Source: Lachnospiraceae bacterium UBA3638 | Lineage (GTDB): Bacteria > Bacillota > Clostridia > Lachnospirales > Lachnospiraceae | Reading direction: 5' to 3' | DNA: 12,866 nt | Assembly: GCA_002373595.1 (NCBI GenBank) | Contig: DFKT01000039.1 | Span: 1-12,866, forward strand | Shown: piece after piece, positions 1-6,900 of the stretch | How the letters are laid out: every line of letters begins with the position of its first letter | Numbering within the stretch: position 1 is the stretch's first letter | Notes under the pieces: generated by a model | Seen by the model: only the letters and a program-made list of their open reading frames with translations | What the model was told of the DNA's origin: nothing | The model's database searches: none | Translations under genes and position numbers: made by a program

Positions 1-1734
1 GAGGATCCAGTCGTAATGGTTCTGATCCTCACCTTCTTTTCCTCTGTCCCAGAAGCGTATGCGGATGTCATTCATATCCGTATCGTATATTAAACTTGTG
101 CCTTCAACTATATCGCCATCCGGAGTCCTGAAAAAACCATGCTCGCTCCGTCTGTCGCTTTCGGTCATCAGCGTGTGTTCGCAGACATAGCTGCCGCGGT
201 TTGTCGCAAACATTTTCAACATATGGTAGCTCGGAATCACATATTCCTCGTGATTGTTGAAAACTATCATATCGGGTTCCCATGAGACATAACCGGCATT
301 TTTAAAAAGAGGTGCATAGCTTGTCATCCTCACCCTGTCCTGGTTGCGCTCCACACCGGTAAGAAAAGCTGCTTCTCCCAAAGCACCCTCCAGGGTTCCT
401 TCCTTGGCACCTATAGTTGCGGCATATTCACCGCAGTAAATATCTACTCCCTTATGATCGTCGTACAGTCCGGTATTGGCTGCAAAAAATGCGGGATCTG
501 AATAGAAGTGCTCGTCAACATATTCCGTCACCAGTCCGGCTCTTTCGGTATGGTCGGTAGCTATATAGATAAGCTGCGGAAACTGTTCCTTGAGCTTTTT
601 ATAAAAATATTCGTAGCGCTTTATGTATTCCGTTCCCCAGTTTTCATTGCCTATCTCCAGATATTTCAGTTTCGTAAAGGGCTCCCTGCGTCCGTTTTCC
701 GCACGCTTTGAGCCCCACTCGCTGTTTGCGGGAGCTGTTGCATAAAGTATCGCGTGCACAGTATCTTCGTATAATTCCTCCGTAAGATTGTCGTCGAAAT
801 AGTCCGGACATCTGCCCTGGCAGGTCATTCCGCAGTTGAACACATACATCGCGTCTATATCTGCATCCTCACAAAACTGCATATATTCGTGGAAGCCGAG
901 ACCGTTTGTGGTCATATAGGACCAAAGCAGCCAGTGTGGGCGTCTTTCCCACACAGGGCCTATGCTGTCTTCGAAGCGAAAAGCGGTTTCCCTTGAAAAG
1001 CCCTCAACGATGCAGCCTCCCGGGAAACGCAAAAAAGCAGGCTTAAGCCCCAGCATGAGTTCGGCAAGCGACTTTCTAAGACCATTCTCACGGCCCATGA
1101 ATGTGTCCTTCGGGAACAATGATACAAAACCCAGAGTAACCGTCGCTTGCGCATCTGATGAAATGGAAAGTCTTGCATTACAGTCGGTGACAGGGCTGAT
1201 TAGCTCGGTGTCAAACCTTTTGTAATCGGAACCGATATTTTCCAAGACCTTCGACGTATAGACCTCCCCGCCGGCCGATGTAAGCATGATCTTCAGGCTT
1301 GCCGGATAGCTGCATTTTGCAAATATATAAAAGCGGTATGCTTTCCCGCACTCTATAGGTACACCGTTAAAACCATCGTTACTGATGTATCCGCCGTTGA
1401 AATCCACTTCAAGGGCACGCTTTCTGTTTCGGTTTAGAGTGTTTTTTCTGCCAAGACGTATACCGGCATTACCGTGAGCAGTCCACCCGGCTATTCCTTC
1501 ACCCTCAAAACAGTCGAACGAGCTTTTCCAGCCCGTGGGAGATGTGATGAGCTTATTGACGGAATCGTATTGACAGCCCTCCGGGATGACCCCGTCATCA
1601 AATGCTCTGTTTCGGATCAGCTCGCCGTAAAGTCCGCCATCGCCGGCTCTGTTTATATCCTCAAAGAACAGCCCGTAAAGATTTGGTGAAGTGTCAATGA
1701 TTTTTTTCTTTGGATCTATAGTGATTTTGTACAT
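1..1734 (-). CDS. Alpha-L-arabinofuranosidase, GH51 plant-like type (C-terminus outside window)
   Basis: The visible 578 residues read without a stop from an ATG at 1734 to the window edge. The enzyme should hydrolyse terminal alpha-L-arabinofuranosyl residues from arabinan or arabinoxylan fragments. There is no signal peptide, so it is probably cytoplasmic and acts on imported oligosaccharides. Visible landmarks are YGLFFEDINRAGDGGLYGEL near residue 20 (typical of the plant-like GH51 group), a region of about residues 60-200 that looks like a CBM4/9-type beta-sandwich, RFPGGC at 236-241, GNEN with the presumed acid/base Glu364, and CGEYA with the presumed nucleophile Glu436. The following AAFLTGVERN and SYAPLF motifs also fit the family. 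The C-terminal beta domain is cut off by the window. GGGAGG ten bases upstream of the ATG supports this start. The gene follows a transposase remnant and is separated from the ribosomal operons by a terminator. The family call is firm; the exact substrate is inferred. Confidence 0.93.
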   Translation of the reverse strand, partial: MYKITIDPKKKIIDTSPNLYGLFFEDINRAGDGGLYGELIRNRAFDDGVIPEGCQYDSVNKLITSPTGWKSSFDCFEGEGIAGWTAHGNAGIRLGRKNTLNRNRKRALEVDFNGGYISNDGFNGVPIECGKAYRFYIFAKCSYPASLKIMLTSAGGEVYTSKVLENIGSDYKRFDTELISPVTDCNARLSISSDAQATVTLGFVSLFPKDTFMGRENGLRKSLAELMLGLKPAFLRFPGGCIVEGFSRETAFRFEDSIGPVWERRPHWLLWSYMTTNGLGFHEYMQFCEDADIDAMYVFNCGMTCQGRCPDYFDDNLTEELYEDTVHAILYATAPANSEWGSKRAENGRREPFTKLKYLEIGNENWGTEYIKRYEYFYKKLKEQFPQLIYIATDHTERAGLVTEYVDEHFYSDPAFFAANTGLYDDHKGVDIYCGEYAATIGAKEGTLEGALGEAAFLTGVERNQDRVRMTSYAPLFKNAGYVSWEPDMIVFNNHEEYVIPSYHMLKMFATNRGSYVCEHTLMTESDRRSEHGFFRTPDGDIVEGTSLIYDTDMNDIRIRFWDRGKEGEDQNHYDWIL

Positions 1735-1765
1735 AGCGCGTATTCCTCCCTGCCATGTTATAACG

Positions 1766-1972
1766 CAGCGAACCCAGCGCCATTCGAAGAGGCTTCGCAG
1801 GCATTCCCGTTTTGCTATGAAATAGCTCTGCATAATTTTCTTCGATTTCATCCCACGGAATAAGCTCTGCTTTTCTGACCCAGCGGTTATCCGGGTTCAT
1901 CTTGAAGCCTAAAGGCTGGTTGAAATCCGTGAATGAGAACTGGTGATTACGCTTTTTCTTATACAGGGTATC
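1766..1972 (-). pseudogene. Truncated transposase N-terminus (IS5/IS1182-like)
   Basis: An open frame reads KKKRNHQFSFTDFNQPLGFK and then MNPDNRWVRKAELIPWDEIE, ending near MPAKPLRMALGSL. From memory this matches the N-terminal (DUF772-type) domain of IS5/IS1182-group DDE transposases. The match stops at about 1766. The same frame then runs on for some 20 unrelated residues and ends at 1694, inside the start of the arabinofuranosidase gene. No catalytic DDE residues, no rest of the transposase and no good start codon with a ribosome binding site in this frame are present. The nearest in-frame upstream stop lies at about 2020. It is therefore a dead fragment left by an insertion or a recombination event. 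The exact IS family is uncertain. Confidence 0.72.
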
Positions 1973-2025
1973 ATCCTTTGAAGTGCAAGGTTTTTGAGGG
2001 AAAACACGATTTTTCGTGCACCTCT

Positions 2026-2034
2026 ATTATACCA
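2026..2034 (-). promoter_or_regulatory. Extended -10 promoter upstream of the transposase remnant and arabinofuranosidase
   Basis: On the minus strand the bases read TGGTATAAT, a perfect extended -10 element (TG-N-TATAAT). No good -35 hexamer lies 16-19 bases upstream, which is tolerated for extended -10 promoters. Transcription would start near 2019, cross the transposase remnant and reach the arabinofuranosidase gene at 1734. I see no better promoter between the two. This is inference from the motif alone. Confidence 0.5.
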
Positions 2035-2116
2035 TATATTAGCGAAAAGTATTGATTTACTTGGGGTTAATAAAGTTTCTTCTGCTATGAGCAGACACTA
2101 ATTACCTTGATTAGGT

Positions 2117-2154
2117 AAAAGAAAACCTCGCAAACGCAGTGTTTACGAGGTTTT
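2117..2154 (-). terminator. Intrinsic terminator after rplM-rpsI
   Basis: The arms AAAACCTCGTAAAC and GTTTGCGAGGTTTT (minus strand) form a 14-pair stem around a 5-base loop, followed by CTTTT. The one imperfect pair is G-U in the minus-strand RNA but A-C in the plus-strand RNA. The hairpin is therefore stronger for transcription coming from rpsI, about 35 bases downstream of its stop codon. The plus-strand sequence after the stem is also T-rich, so weak two-way action is possible. Confidence 0.85.
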
Positions 2155-2189
2155 TCGTTGTTTTTGATAAAAAAGTAAGTTCGGAAAAA

Positions 2190-2588
2190 TTATCTCTTGC
2201 TGAACTGAGGCGCTCTTCTTGCTGCCTTGAGGCCGTACTTCTTTCTCTCCTTCATACGAGAGTCTCTGGTAAGGAATCCTTCTGCCTTGAGGGGCTTTCT
2301 GAAGTCCTCATCGATCTGAAGAAGCGCTCTTGAGATACCGTGGCGGATAGCTCCTGCCTGTCCGGTAAATCCACCGCCCTTAACGGTGATATTGATATCA
2401 TACTTGTCGACCGTATTCGTTGCTACAAGGGGCTGACGAACGATAGTCTTGAGAGTCTCGAGACCGAAGTACTCGTCGATGTCTCTCTTGTTGACTGTGA
2501 TCTTGCCCTTTCCGGGGAGCATATATACTCTGGCAACGGAGGTCTTTCTTCTGCCTGTTCCGTAATATCTGGTAACTGCTTTAGCCAT
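2190..2588 (-). CDS. rpsI: 30S ribosomal protein S9
   Basis: The 132-residue protein matches bacterial S9 in length and along its whole sequence. [14 protein letters not shown] near the N-terminus is the family signature. The C-terminus is the usual basic tail ending in FSKR, which in known ribosomes reaches toward the P-site tRNA. S9 binds 16S rRNA in the head of the small subunit. GGGAGG lies about 9 bases upstream of the ATG and directly follows the rplM stop codon, so the two genes are co-transcribed and probably translationally coupled. This rplM-rpsI pairing is almost universal in bacteria. Nothing in the sequence is unusual. Confidence 0.98.
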   Translation of the reverse strand: MAKAVTRYYGTGRRKTSVARVYMLPGKGKITVNKRDIDEYFGLETLKTIVRQPLVATNTVDKYDINITVKGGGFTGQAGAIRHGISRALLQIDEDFRKPLKAEGFLTRDSRMKERKKYGLKAARRAPQFSKR

Positions 2589-2604
2589 TTTCTATCTCCC
2601 TCCC

Positions 2605-3033
2605 TTAGAATGTAAGCGCTTCAGGCTTCTGTGCTGCATGCTCATGCTCAGGTCCTGCATATACATGGAGCTTGGTGAACATTTCTCTGCCCAAAGGTCC
2701 CTTGGGGAGCATTCCCTTAACTGCGAGCTCAACAACCTCGCAAGGGTTCTTTGCCATCTTCTCGCGAAGGGTCTCCTCTCTCATTCCTCCGACATAATCA
2801 GAGTGATGATGGTAAACCTTCTGATCGAGTTTCTTACCGGTAACCTTAACCTTGGAAGCATTGACTACGATAACATAGTCGCCGGTATCAAGGAAAGGTG
2901 TGAATATAGGCTTGTTCTTGCCTCTGAGAACCTTGGAAACCTCAGATGCGAGACGGCCGAGAGTCATATCTGTCGCATCAACCACGAACCACTTCTTCTC
3001 GATGGCAGACGCGCTAGGCATATAAGTCTTCAT
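2605..3033 (-). CDS. rplM: 50S ribosomal protein L13
   Basis: The 142-residue protein is a full-length L13, an early-assembling large-subunit protein that binds 23S rRNA. Recognisable features are the start [21 protein letters not shown] at about residues 15-30, [20 protein letters not shown] at 39-58, and [20 protein letters not shown] near the C-terminus. An AAAGGA ribosome binding site precedes the ATG by about 7 bases. The gene is the first of the rplM-rpsI operon and has its own promoter directly after truA. Between promoter and gene lies a leader of about 160 bases with several possible hairpins, which may carry regulation. Confidence 0.98.
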   Translation of the reverse strand: MKTYMPSASAIEKKWFVVDATDMTLGRLASEVSKVLRGKNKPIFTPFLDTGDYVIVVNASKVKVTGKKLDQKVYHHHSDYVGGMREETLREKMAKNPCEVVELAVKGMLPKGPLGREMFTKLHVYAGPEHEHAAQKPEALTF

Positions 3034-3195
3034 CTTTTTTCCTTTCGCATATACATTGATAATCCGTTCGGGTGGGCCGATTTTTGTTGGGAATACAAGC
3101 CTCGACTTGCCCGCTTTCTACTCTTGGGGCAAGGATACTGTGGAATGATCCTGTGGTTGCGGATGTCCGGGCCGCATACCCCTCGAATGTCAAGC
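3034..3195 (-). promoter_or_regulatory. Structured 5' leader of rplM-rpsI
   Basis: From the predicted transcription start near 3195 to the rplM start codon there are about 160 bases without a credible gene. On the minus strand three stems can form: TGCGG/CCGCA (3158-3176), AGGAT/ATCCT (3132-3152) and CTTGCCC/GGGCAAG (3106-3133). A fourth, smaller stem CAAG/CTTG (3096-3109) shares bases with the third, so the two exclude each other. L13 leaders that bind the product are known in Firmicutes. I cannot confirm that this one belongs to that family. Confidence 0.45.
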
Positions 3196-3201
3196 TTTAC
3201 T

Positions 3202-3230
3202 ATATTACACCACTGTTTTAGGGGTGTCAA
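3202..3230 (-). promoter_or_regulatory. Sigma-A promoter of rplM-rpsI
   Basis: The minus strand has a perfect -35 TTGACA (3230-3225), a 17-base spacer and -10 TAATAT (3207-3202). The -35 box lies 10 bases downstream of the truA stop codon. The start point is predicted near 3195. This is the best consensus promoter in the window together with the one before rpmJ, as expected for ribosomal-protein genes. Confidence 0.88.
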
Positions 3231-3240
3231 GCAATTTTAC

Positions 3241-3999
3241 TTAATAATATTCATATCCCATGAGAAAAAGTCCTTCGGGCGGAAGTGTGGGTCCTGCCAT
3301 ACGCCTGTCCTTTGACTCAATGATCTCCGGGATGCCCTCCGGGCGTATCCTGCCTGTTCCTACATCAAGGAGCGTGCCTGCGATGATACGGACCATATTG
3401 TACAGGAATCCGTTGCCTGTGACACTTATCACCGCGCCGCAGGAGGAAATCGGCGAAGCATCCGCAAAAGGTCTGACACTTACCGAATAGACATTCCTTA
3501 CCATACTGGTTGCCTGGCTTCCCGCTGCGCAAAAAGCCGAGAAATCATGCTCTCCCTCCATAAAGTGCGCTGCTTTGTCCATCGCCTCTATATCAAGGCT
3601 CTTTCTCACATAATGGGCATATCTGATCTCGGTCGGGATAGGTACATCTCCGACGAGTATCCTGTATTCGTACGTCTTCTTGCAGTCTGCTTTTCTCGGG
3701 TGCCAGTCCGCAGGGACTTCCTCGGACTTAAGGATACGGATATCGCGGGGAAGCGCCGTATTTATCGCATGACATATCTTCTCGGGCGGTATGGGCGTCT
3801 CCGTGTCAAATACGGCTATATTGCCGTAGGCATGAACTCCCGCGTCCGTCCTGCTGGCTCCTATGACGCGTATATCCTCTCCGAGCTTTTCGGACAGCGC
3901 ACGGTTAAGCTCGGCTTCCACAGAATTACCGCTCTCCTGGAGTGCCCAGCCATGATAGTCCGTTCCGTCATATGCAACTGTCAGTCTGATCCTTTTCAT
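3241..3999 (-). CDS. truA: tRNA pseudouridine(38-40) synthase TruA
   Basis: This 252-residue enzyme converts uridines 38, 39 and 40 in the anticodon stem-loop of tRNAs to pseudouridine. The start LTVAYDGTDYHGWA is the family's N-terminal signature. The catalytic aspartate is Asp52 in GASRTDAGVHA. Other conserved stretches are KTYEYRI near residue 110, HDFSAFC near 152, and FLYNMVRIIAGTLLDVG at about 198-214. Its length matches the family (about 245-270). The ATG lies 6 bases after the ecfT stop codon, with AAGGTG and GGTGATC as possible ribosome binding sites. It is thus the last gene of the ecfA1-ecfA2-ecfT-truA operon, an order often seen in Clostridia. No terminator is visible before the rplM promoter, so readthrough into rplM-rpsI is likely. 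Confidence 0.97.
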   Translation of the reverse strand: MKRIRLTVAYDGTDYHGWALQESGNSVEAELNRALSEKLGEDIRVIGASRTDAGVHAYGNIAVFDTETPIPPEKICHAINTALPRDIRILKSEEVPADWHPRKADCKKTYEYRILVGDVPIPTEIRYAHYVRKSLDIEAMDKAAHFMEGEHDFSAFCAAGSQATSMVRNVYSVSVRPFADASPISSCGAVISVTGNGFLYNMVRIIAGTLLDVGTGRIRPEGIPEIIESKDRRMAGPTLPPEGLFLMGYEYY

Positions 4000-4005
4000 G
4001 AAAGA

Positions 4006-4821
4006 TCACCACACCTTAAACATGGCGTGTCTTCCGAGGAAAAATACCAAAACCACATAGACCGCAAGGATGATATAACTAACCGCATCCCTGCGCTTAT
4101 AGATAAGCGGCTTCATCTTGGTACGACCCTCGCCGCCATGATAACATCTCGCTTCCATAGCCATCGCCAGGTCATTTGCTCTCCTGAATGCCGAAACAAA
4201 AAGAGGCACGAGAATGGGTACCATTGCCTTGGCGCGCTTTATGAGTCCGCCGCTCTCAAAATCAGCTCCTCTGGCCATCTGTGCTTTCATTATCTTGTCC
4301 GTCTCCTCGAGCAGGATGGGGATAAATCTGAGCGCAATGGACATCATCATAGCCATCTCGTGAACGGGAACCTTTATCTTCTTGAGGCCTCTTAAGCCTT
4401 TCTCCATACCGTCGGTGAGTTCGTTCGGAGTGGTGGTAAATGTCATCATGGAAGATCCGATGATGAGGAGCGAGAGCCTAACCGTCATGGTCAGCGCATT
4501 TGCCACGCCCCTGTCGGTAATGGTTATCTTCCAGAATCTGACAAGCTCCTCACCCGGAGTCATGAACAGATTGAAGAAAACCGTGATGAACAGGATGAAC
4601 ACTATGCTCTTCATACCCTTCAGTATAAACTTAAGGGGCACTCTGCTCAGCTTTATCACGAGTATCAGAAAAAGAAAAGCCAACGCATATCCGGCAGGGT
4701 TTTTCATCATAAAGAGCATGATGATATAAATAAACGTTCCGAGGAGTTTAACTCTCGGATCGAGCCTGTGGATCACGGAATCCGTCTGATAATATTGTCC
4801 GATTGTTATATCCCTTATCAT
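4006..4821 (-). CDS. ecfT: ECF transporter transmembrane component EcfT
   Basis: The 271-residue membrane protein is the T component of an energy-coupling factor transporter. It couples ATP hydrolysis by EcfA1/EcfA2 to exchangeable substrate-binding S components. Hydrophobic segments lie at about residues 28-40, 43-57, 70-88, 112-130 and 248-263. The long cytoplasmic region contains the two coupling-helix motifs, MARGAD (Ala183-Arg184-Gly185) and EARCYHGG (Ala224-Arg225-Cys226). The second has Cys where Gly is most usual. The opening GQYYQTDSVIHRLDPRVKL is typical of the family. Its ATG overlaps the ecfA2 stop by four bases (ATGA), indicating translational coupling. No S component gene is present here, which fits a shared (group II) module serving S proteins encoded elsewhere. 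Confidence 0.96.
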   Translation of the reverse strand: MIRDITIGQYYQTDSVIHRLDPRVKLLGTFIYIIMLFMMKNPAGYALAFLFLILVIKLSRVPLKFILKGMKSIVFILFITVFFNLFMTPGEELVRFWKITITDRGVANALTMTVRLSLLIIGSSMMTFTTTPNELTDGMEKGLRGLKKIKVPVHEMAMMMSIALRFIPILLEETDKIMKAQMARGADFESGGLIKRAKAMVPILVPLFVSAFRRANDLAMAMEARCYHGGEGRTKMKPLIYKRRDAVSYIILAVYVVLVFFLGRHAMFKVW

Positions 4822-5663
4822 CCGAGGATCTCCATGATGGCGTCTGCCGCCTCAGAGACGGTTATTATACCATCGGGCAGTGCGAATCCCGCTCTTCTTA
4901 AGTTCCTTGCTATATAGCCGATCTGAGGCGCTGAGAGGCCTATTGCCTCGAGTTCTTTTACATATCCGAAGATCTCTCTGGGACTTCCGTCCGCAAAGAC
5001 CTCTCCGTTATTCATGACTACGATGCGGTCCACATACTCGGCCACATCCTCCATAGAGTGTGAAACGAGGATGATGGTCATGTGGCGCTCCGTCTGGAGC
5101 TTTTTGATCTGATCGAGTATCTCAAATCTGCCTTTTGGATCAAGTCCCGCAGTGGGCTCATCGAGGATAAGGACTTCGGGATTCATCGCCAGTACTCCGG
5201 CTATCGCCGCACGTCTCTTCTGTCCGCCGGAAAGTTCAAACGGAGAAGCATAATAGAACTCCTCGGGAAAATCAACCATACGGAGGGCTTCATATGCGCG
5301 AAGCTCGGCTTCTTTCTTGGTAAGTCCCTGATTCATGGGGCCGAACTTGATATCCGAGAAAACATCGGTCTCAAAGAGCTGATGCTCGGGATATTGAAAT
5401 ACCAGACCTACTTTAAGCCTGAGATCCTTGAGTTTGTAATCCTTATCGTATATGTCTTGTCCATTGAAATAAATGCTGCCGGAAGAAGCCTTGAGCAGGC
5501 CGTTCAGGTGCTGCATAAGGGTGGATTTGCCCGAGCCGGTATGACCGATGACTCCGATGAATTCACCGTCGGAGATATTAAGGCACACGTCCTTAAGAGC
5601 ATGTACGCTATGCTCCGTATCCGCTCCGTATATGAAATTCACATGATCGACAACTATGGACAC
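4818..5663 (-). CDS. ecfA2: ECF transporter ATPase EcfA2
   Basis: This 281-residue ABC ATPase is the second nucleotide-binding subunit of the ECF module. It shows Walker A GHTGSGKST (40-48), a Q-loop at Gln90, the signature LSGGQ (144-148), Walker B VLILDE with catalytic Glu169, a D-loop AGLDP and the switch His202. The HTGSGKST form of Walker A, against HNGSGKST in the neighbour, is typical of EcfA2 versus EcfA1. The start codon is GTG, placed directly after the ecfA1 TAA with no base between. AAAGG about 7 bases upstream, inside the end of ecfA1, serves as ribosome binding site. The C-terminal domain (about 235-281) should form the EcfA1/EcfA2 dimer contact. All catalytic residues are intact. 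Confidence 0.96.
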   Translation of the reverse strand: MSIVVDHVNFIYGADTEHSVHALKDVCLNISDGEFIGVIGHTGSGKSTLMQHLNGLLKASSGSIYFNGQDIYDKDYKLKDLRLKVGLVFQYPEHQLFETDVFSDIKFGPMNQGLTKKEAELRAYEALRMVDFPEEFYYASPFELSGGQKRRAAIAGVLAMNPEVLILDEPTAGLDPKGRFEILDQIKKLQTERHMTIILVSHSMEDVAEYVDRIVVMNNGEVFADGSPREIFGYVKELEAIGLSAPQIGYIARNLRRAGFALPDGIITVSEAADAIMEILG

Positions 5664-6521
5664 TTATATACCTTTCAGTTTCTTGAGCTCATCTACCATC
5701 TCATCGACGGTGAGTATGCCATCGGGCAGATCGAGCCCTCTTTTTTTCAGTTCATATGCCAGCAGTGTTACCTGCGGTACATCGAGTCTCAATTCCTTGA
5801 GCGCCTCGACCTGTGAGAAGATATCTTTGGGAGGTCCCTGCATTACGACCTTTCCCTTATCCATTACAAATATCTTGTCCGCATGCACGGTCTCTTCCAT
5901 GTAGTGGGTGATCAGTATGACCGTGACTCCTTCGACCTGATTCAATCCTCTGACCGCGCGGACCACTTCCTTGCGTCCCTTAGGATCGAGCATCGCTGTG
6001 GGCTCGTCAAGGACGATACACTTAGGATGCATAGCGAGCACTCCCGCGATCGATACGCGCTGTTTCTGTCCGCCCGAGAGCTTGTTGGGGGAGAACTCGC
6101 GGTACTCGTACATTCCAACTGCCTTAAGGCTCTCCTCGACTCTCTCCCAGATTTCGGAAGTGGGTACGCCCAGATTCTCCGGGCCGAAGCCTACATCTTC
6201 CTCCACAACCTGTCCTATGATCTGGTTGTCGGGATTCTGGAATACCATTCCCGCTCTTCTCCTTACCTCGAGGATCTTCTCATCATCCCGGGTATTGATA
6301 CCGTCAACCCAGATCGATCCTTCCTCAGGGTAGAGGAGTGCGTTGATATGCTTGGCAAGAGTGGATTTGCCCGATCCGTTGTGTCCGAGAATGCACACAA
6401 AATCGCCCTGCTTTACATCAAGGCTGACATGGTCGAGCGCCGTGGTAATGCCTTCGACATTACCCTCATCATCGCGTCTTATGTATTCAAATAAAACATC
6501 TCTGGCTTTTATCAGATCCAT
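5664..6521 (-). CDS. ecfA1: ECF transporter ATPase EcfA1
   Basis: This 285-residue ABC ATPase is the first gene of the ECF operon. It shows Walker [10 protein letters not shown] (46-54), Gln95 in the Q-loop, the signature LSGGQ (148-152), Walker B CIVLDE with catalytic Glu173, and the switch His206. The order ecfA1-ecfA2-ecfT downstream of rplQ is the standard Firmicutes arrangement. Here a small plus-strand gene and a terminator separate it from rplQ, so it should be transcribed from its own promoter. The ribosome binding site is weak (AAGAGA about 7 bases before the ATG). The start fits the usual N-terminus of the family. With EcfA2 it forms the heterodimeric motor for uptake of vitamins and trace metals via S components encoded elsewhere. 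Confidence 0.96.
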   Translation of the reverse strand: MDLIKARDVLFEYIRRDDEGNVEGITTALDHVSLDVKQGDFVCILGHNGSGKSTLAKHINALLYPEEGSIWVDGINTRDDEKILEVRRRAGMVFQNPDNQIIGQVVEEDVGFGPENLGVPTSEIWERVEESLKAVGMYEYREFSPNKLSGGQKQRVSIAGVLAMHPKCIVLDEPTAMLDPKGRKEVVRAVRGLNQVEGVTVILITHYMEETVHADKIFVMDKGKVVMQGPPKDIFSQVEALKELRLDVPQVTLLAYELKKRGLDLPDGILTVDEMVDELKKLKGI

Positions 6522-6554
6522 TTTTATCTCTTTATGCCAAAATCATACCAATAT

Positions 6555-6582
6555 ACTTTACCAAATTTCCACTCTATTTCAA
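6555..6582 (-). promoter_or_regulatory. Probable promoter of the ecfA1-ecfA2-ecfT-truA operon
   Basis: The minus strand has TTGAAA (6582-6577), a 16-base spacer and TAAAGT (6560-6555). The predicted start is near 6548, about 27 bases before the ecfA1 ATG. The -10 is only a 4/6 match, and TATATT or TATGAT slightly downstream are alternatives. Some promoter is needed here because rplQ ends at a terminator and the gene in between is on the other strand. Confidence 0.5.
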
Positions 6583-6599
6583 AGGATTATTTCCCGTTT

Positions 6600-6628
6600 T
6601 TTGCATTTTTGAGGATTCGTGGTAAACT
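6600..6628 (+). promoter_or_regulatory. Probable promoter of the small plus-strand gene
   Basis: The plus strand has an extended -10, TGGTAAACT (6620-6628), with only a poor -35 (TTTGCA at 6600-6605, spacer 17). The usual 6-7 base distance from the -10 puts the transcription start at about 6635, which is the A of the ATG. No Shine-Dalgarno sequence lies at a workable distance. The layout therefore suggests a leaderless mRNA, but this rests on motif reading only. Confidence 0.42.
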
Positions 6629-6634
6629 CTTGTT

Positions 6635-6811
6635 ATGAATAATTCCGATCGTCAAAAACTCTTTAAAATGGTAGCGACCGTCATGGGCATAATCCTGGTC
6701 ATATTTCTCCTCACGCTGTATGAGAAGAAGAACAATATGACACTCGATGAATATGCCGCGGCTCATCCCGAACTGCAGACCGGCTCACAGGAACAGCCTG
6801 AAGGGAACTGA
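6635..6811 (+). CDS. Small single-pass membrane protein, unknown function (58 residues)
   Basis: I do not recognise this protein. It has a short polar N-terminus with Arg/Lys (MNNSDRQKLFK), one clear hydrophobic segment at about residues 12-29 (MVATVMGIILVIFLLTLY), a basic patch EKKNN, and a polar acidic tail with LDEYAAAHPEL and many Gln/Glu. The charge pattern leaves orientation open. Support for a real gene is coding-like codon use, an extended -10 promoter just upstream and a hairpin terminator just downstream at 6851-6880. It is the only plus-strand gene, divergent from ecfA1 and convergent with rplQ. No in-frame start precedes the ATG, because a TAA lies 12 bases upstream. No good Shine-Dalgarno is visible; GAGG at 6611 is too far away. 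A role near the ECF transporter or the translocon would be a guess. Confidence 0.68.
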   Translation: MNNSDRQKLFKMVATVMGIILVIFLLTLYEKKNNMTLDEYAAAHPELQTGSQEQPEGN

Positions 6812-6850
6812 AGCACCGCTATTCCCATCGATCACATATCGCCCAATAAC

Positions 6851-6880
6851 AAAGCCCCCTCGCTTATGCGAGAGGGCTTT
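6851..6880. terminator. Shared terminator between rplQ and the small plus-strand gene
   Basis: Two 13-base arms, AAAGCCCCCTCGC and GCGAGAGGGCTTT, enclose a TTAT loop. The single imperfect pair is C-A in plus-strand RNA and G-U in minus-strand RNA, so the fold is tighter for transcripts from rplQ. The three U residues closing each stem are followed by ATAAT (plus) or GTTATT (minus). This is a modest U-tract in both directions. Its position between convergent genes, 20 bases after the rplQ stop and 39 after the small gene, fits two-way use. Confidence 0.8.
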
Positions 6881-6900
6881 ATAATGCATCTTGTTATGCC

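Noticed and set aside
2102..2118. Small palindrome TTACCT-TGATT-AGGTAA next to the rpsI terminator
   Set aside because: The stem is 6 pairs of mostly A-T, with no matching copy elsewhere in the window to make it an IS end. It is probably chance.
3188..3193. Second TTGACA on the minus strand upstream of rplM
   Set aside because: No acceptable -10 lies 16-18 bases downstream; the promoter at 3202-3230 is far better.
3547..4395. Long plus-strand open frame (282 codons) opposite truA and ecfT
   Set aside because: It lies antisense to two clear genes, has no family resemblance and looks like a frame kept open by the codon bias of the true genes. The same applies to the plus-strand frames at 5082-5816 and 9727-10452.
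3241..6521. An S component gene for the ECF transporter within the operon
   Set aside because: All three transporter genes are the energising module and the fourth is truA. No further membrane protein is encoded, in line with a shared module.
6611..6614. GAGG as Shine-Dalgarno for the small plus-strand gene
   Set aside because: It is 20 bases before the ATG, too far to act, and it would lie upstream of the predicted transcription start.
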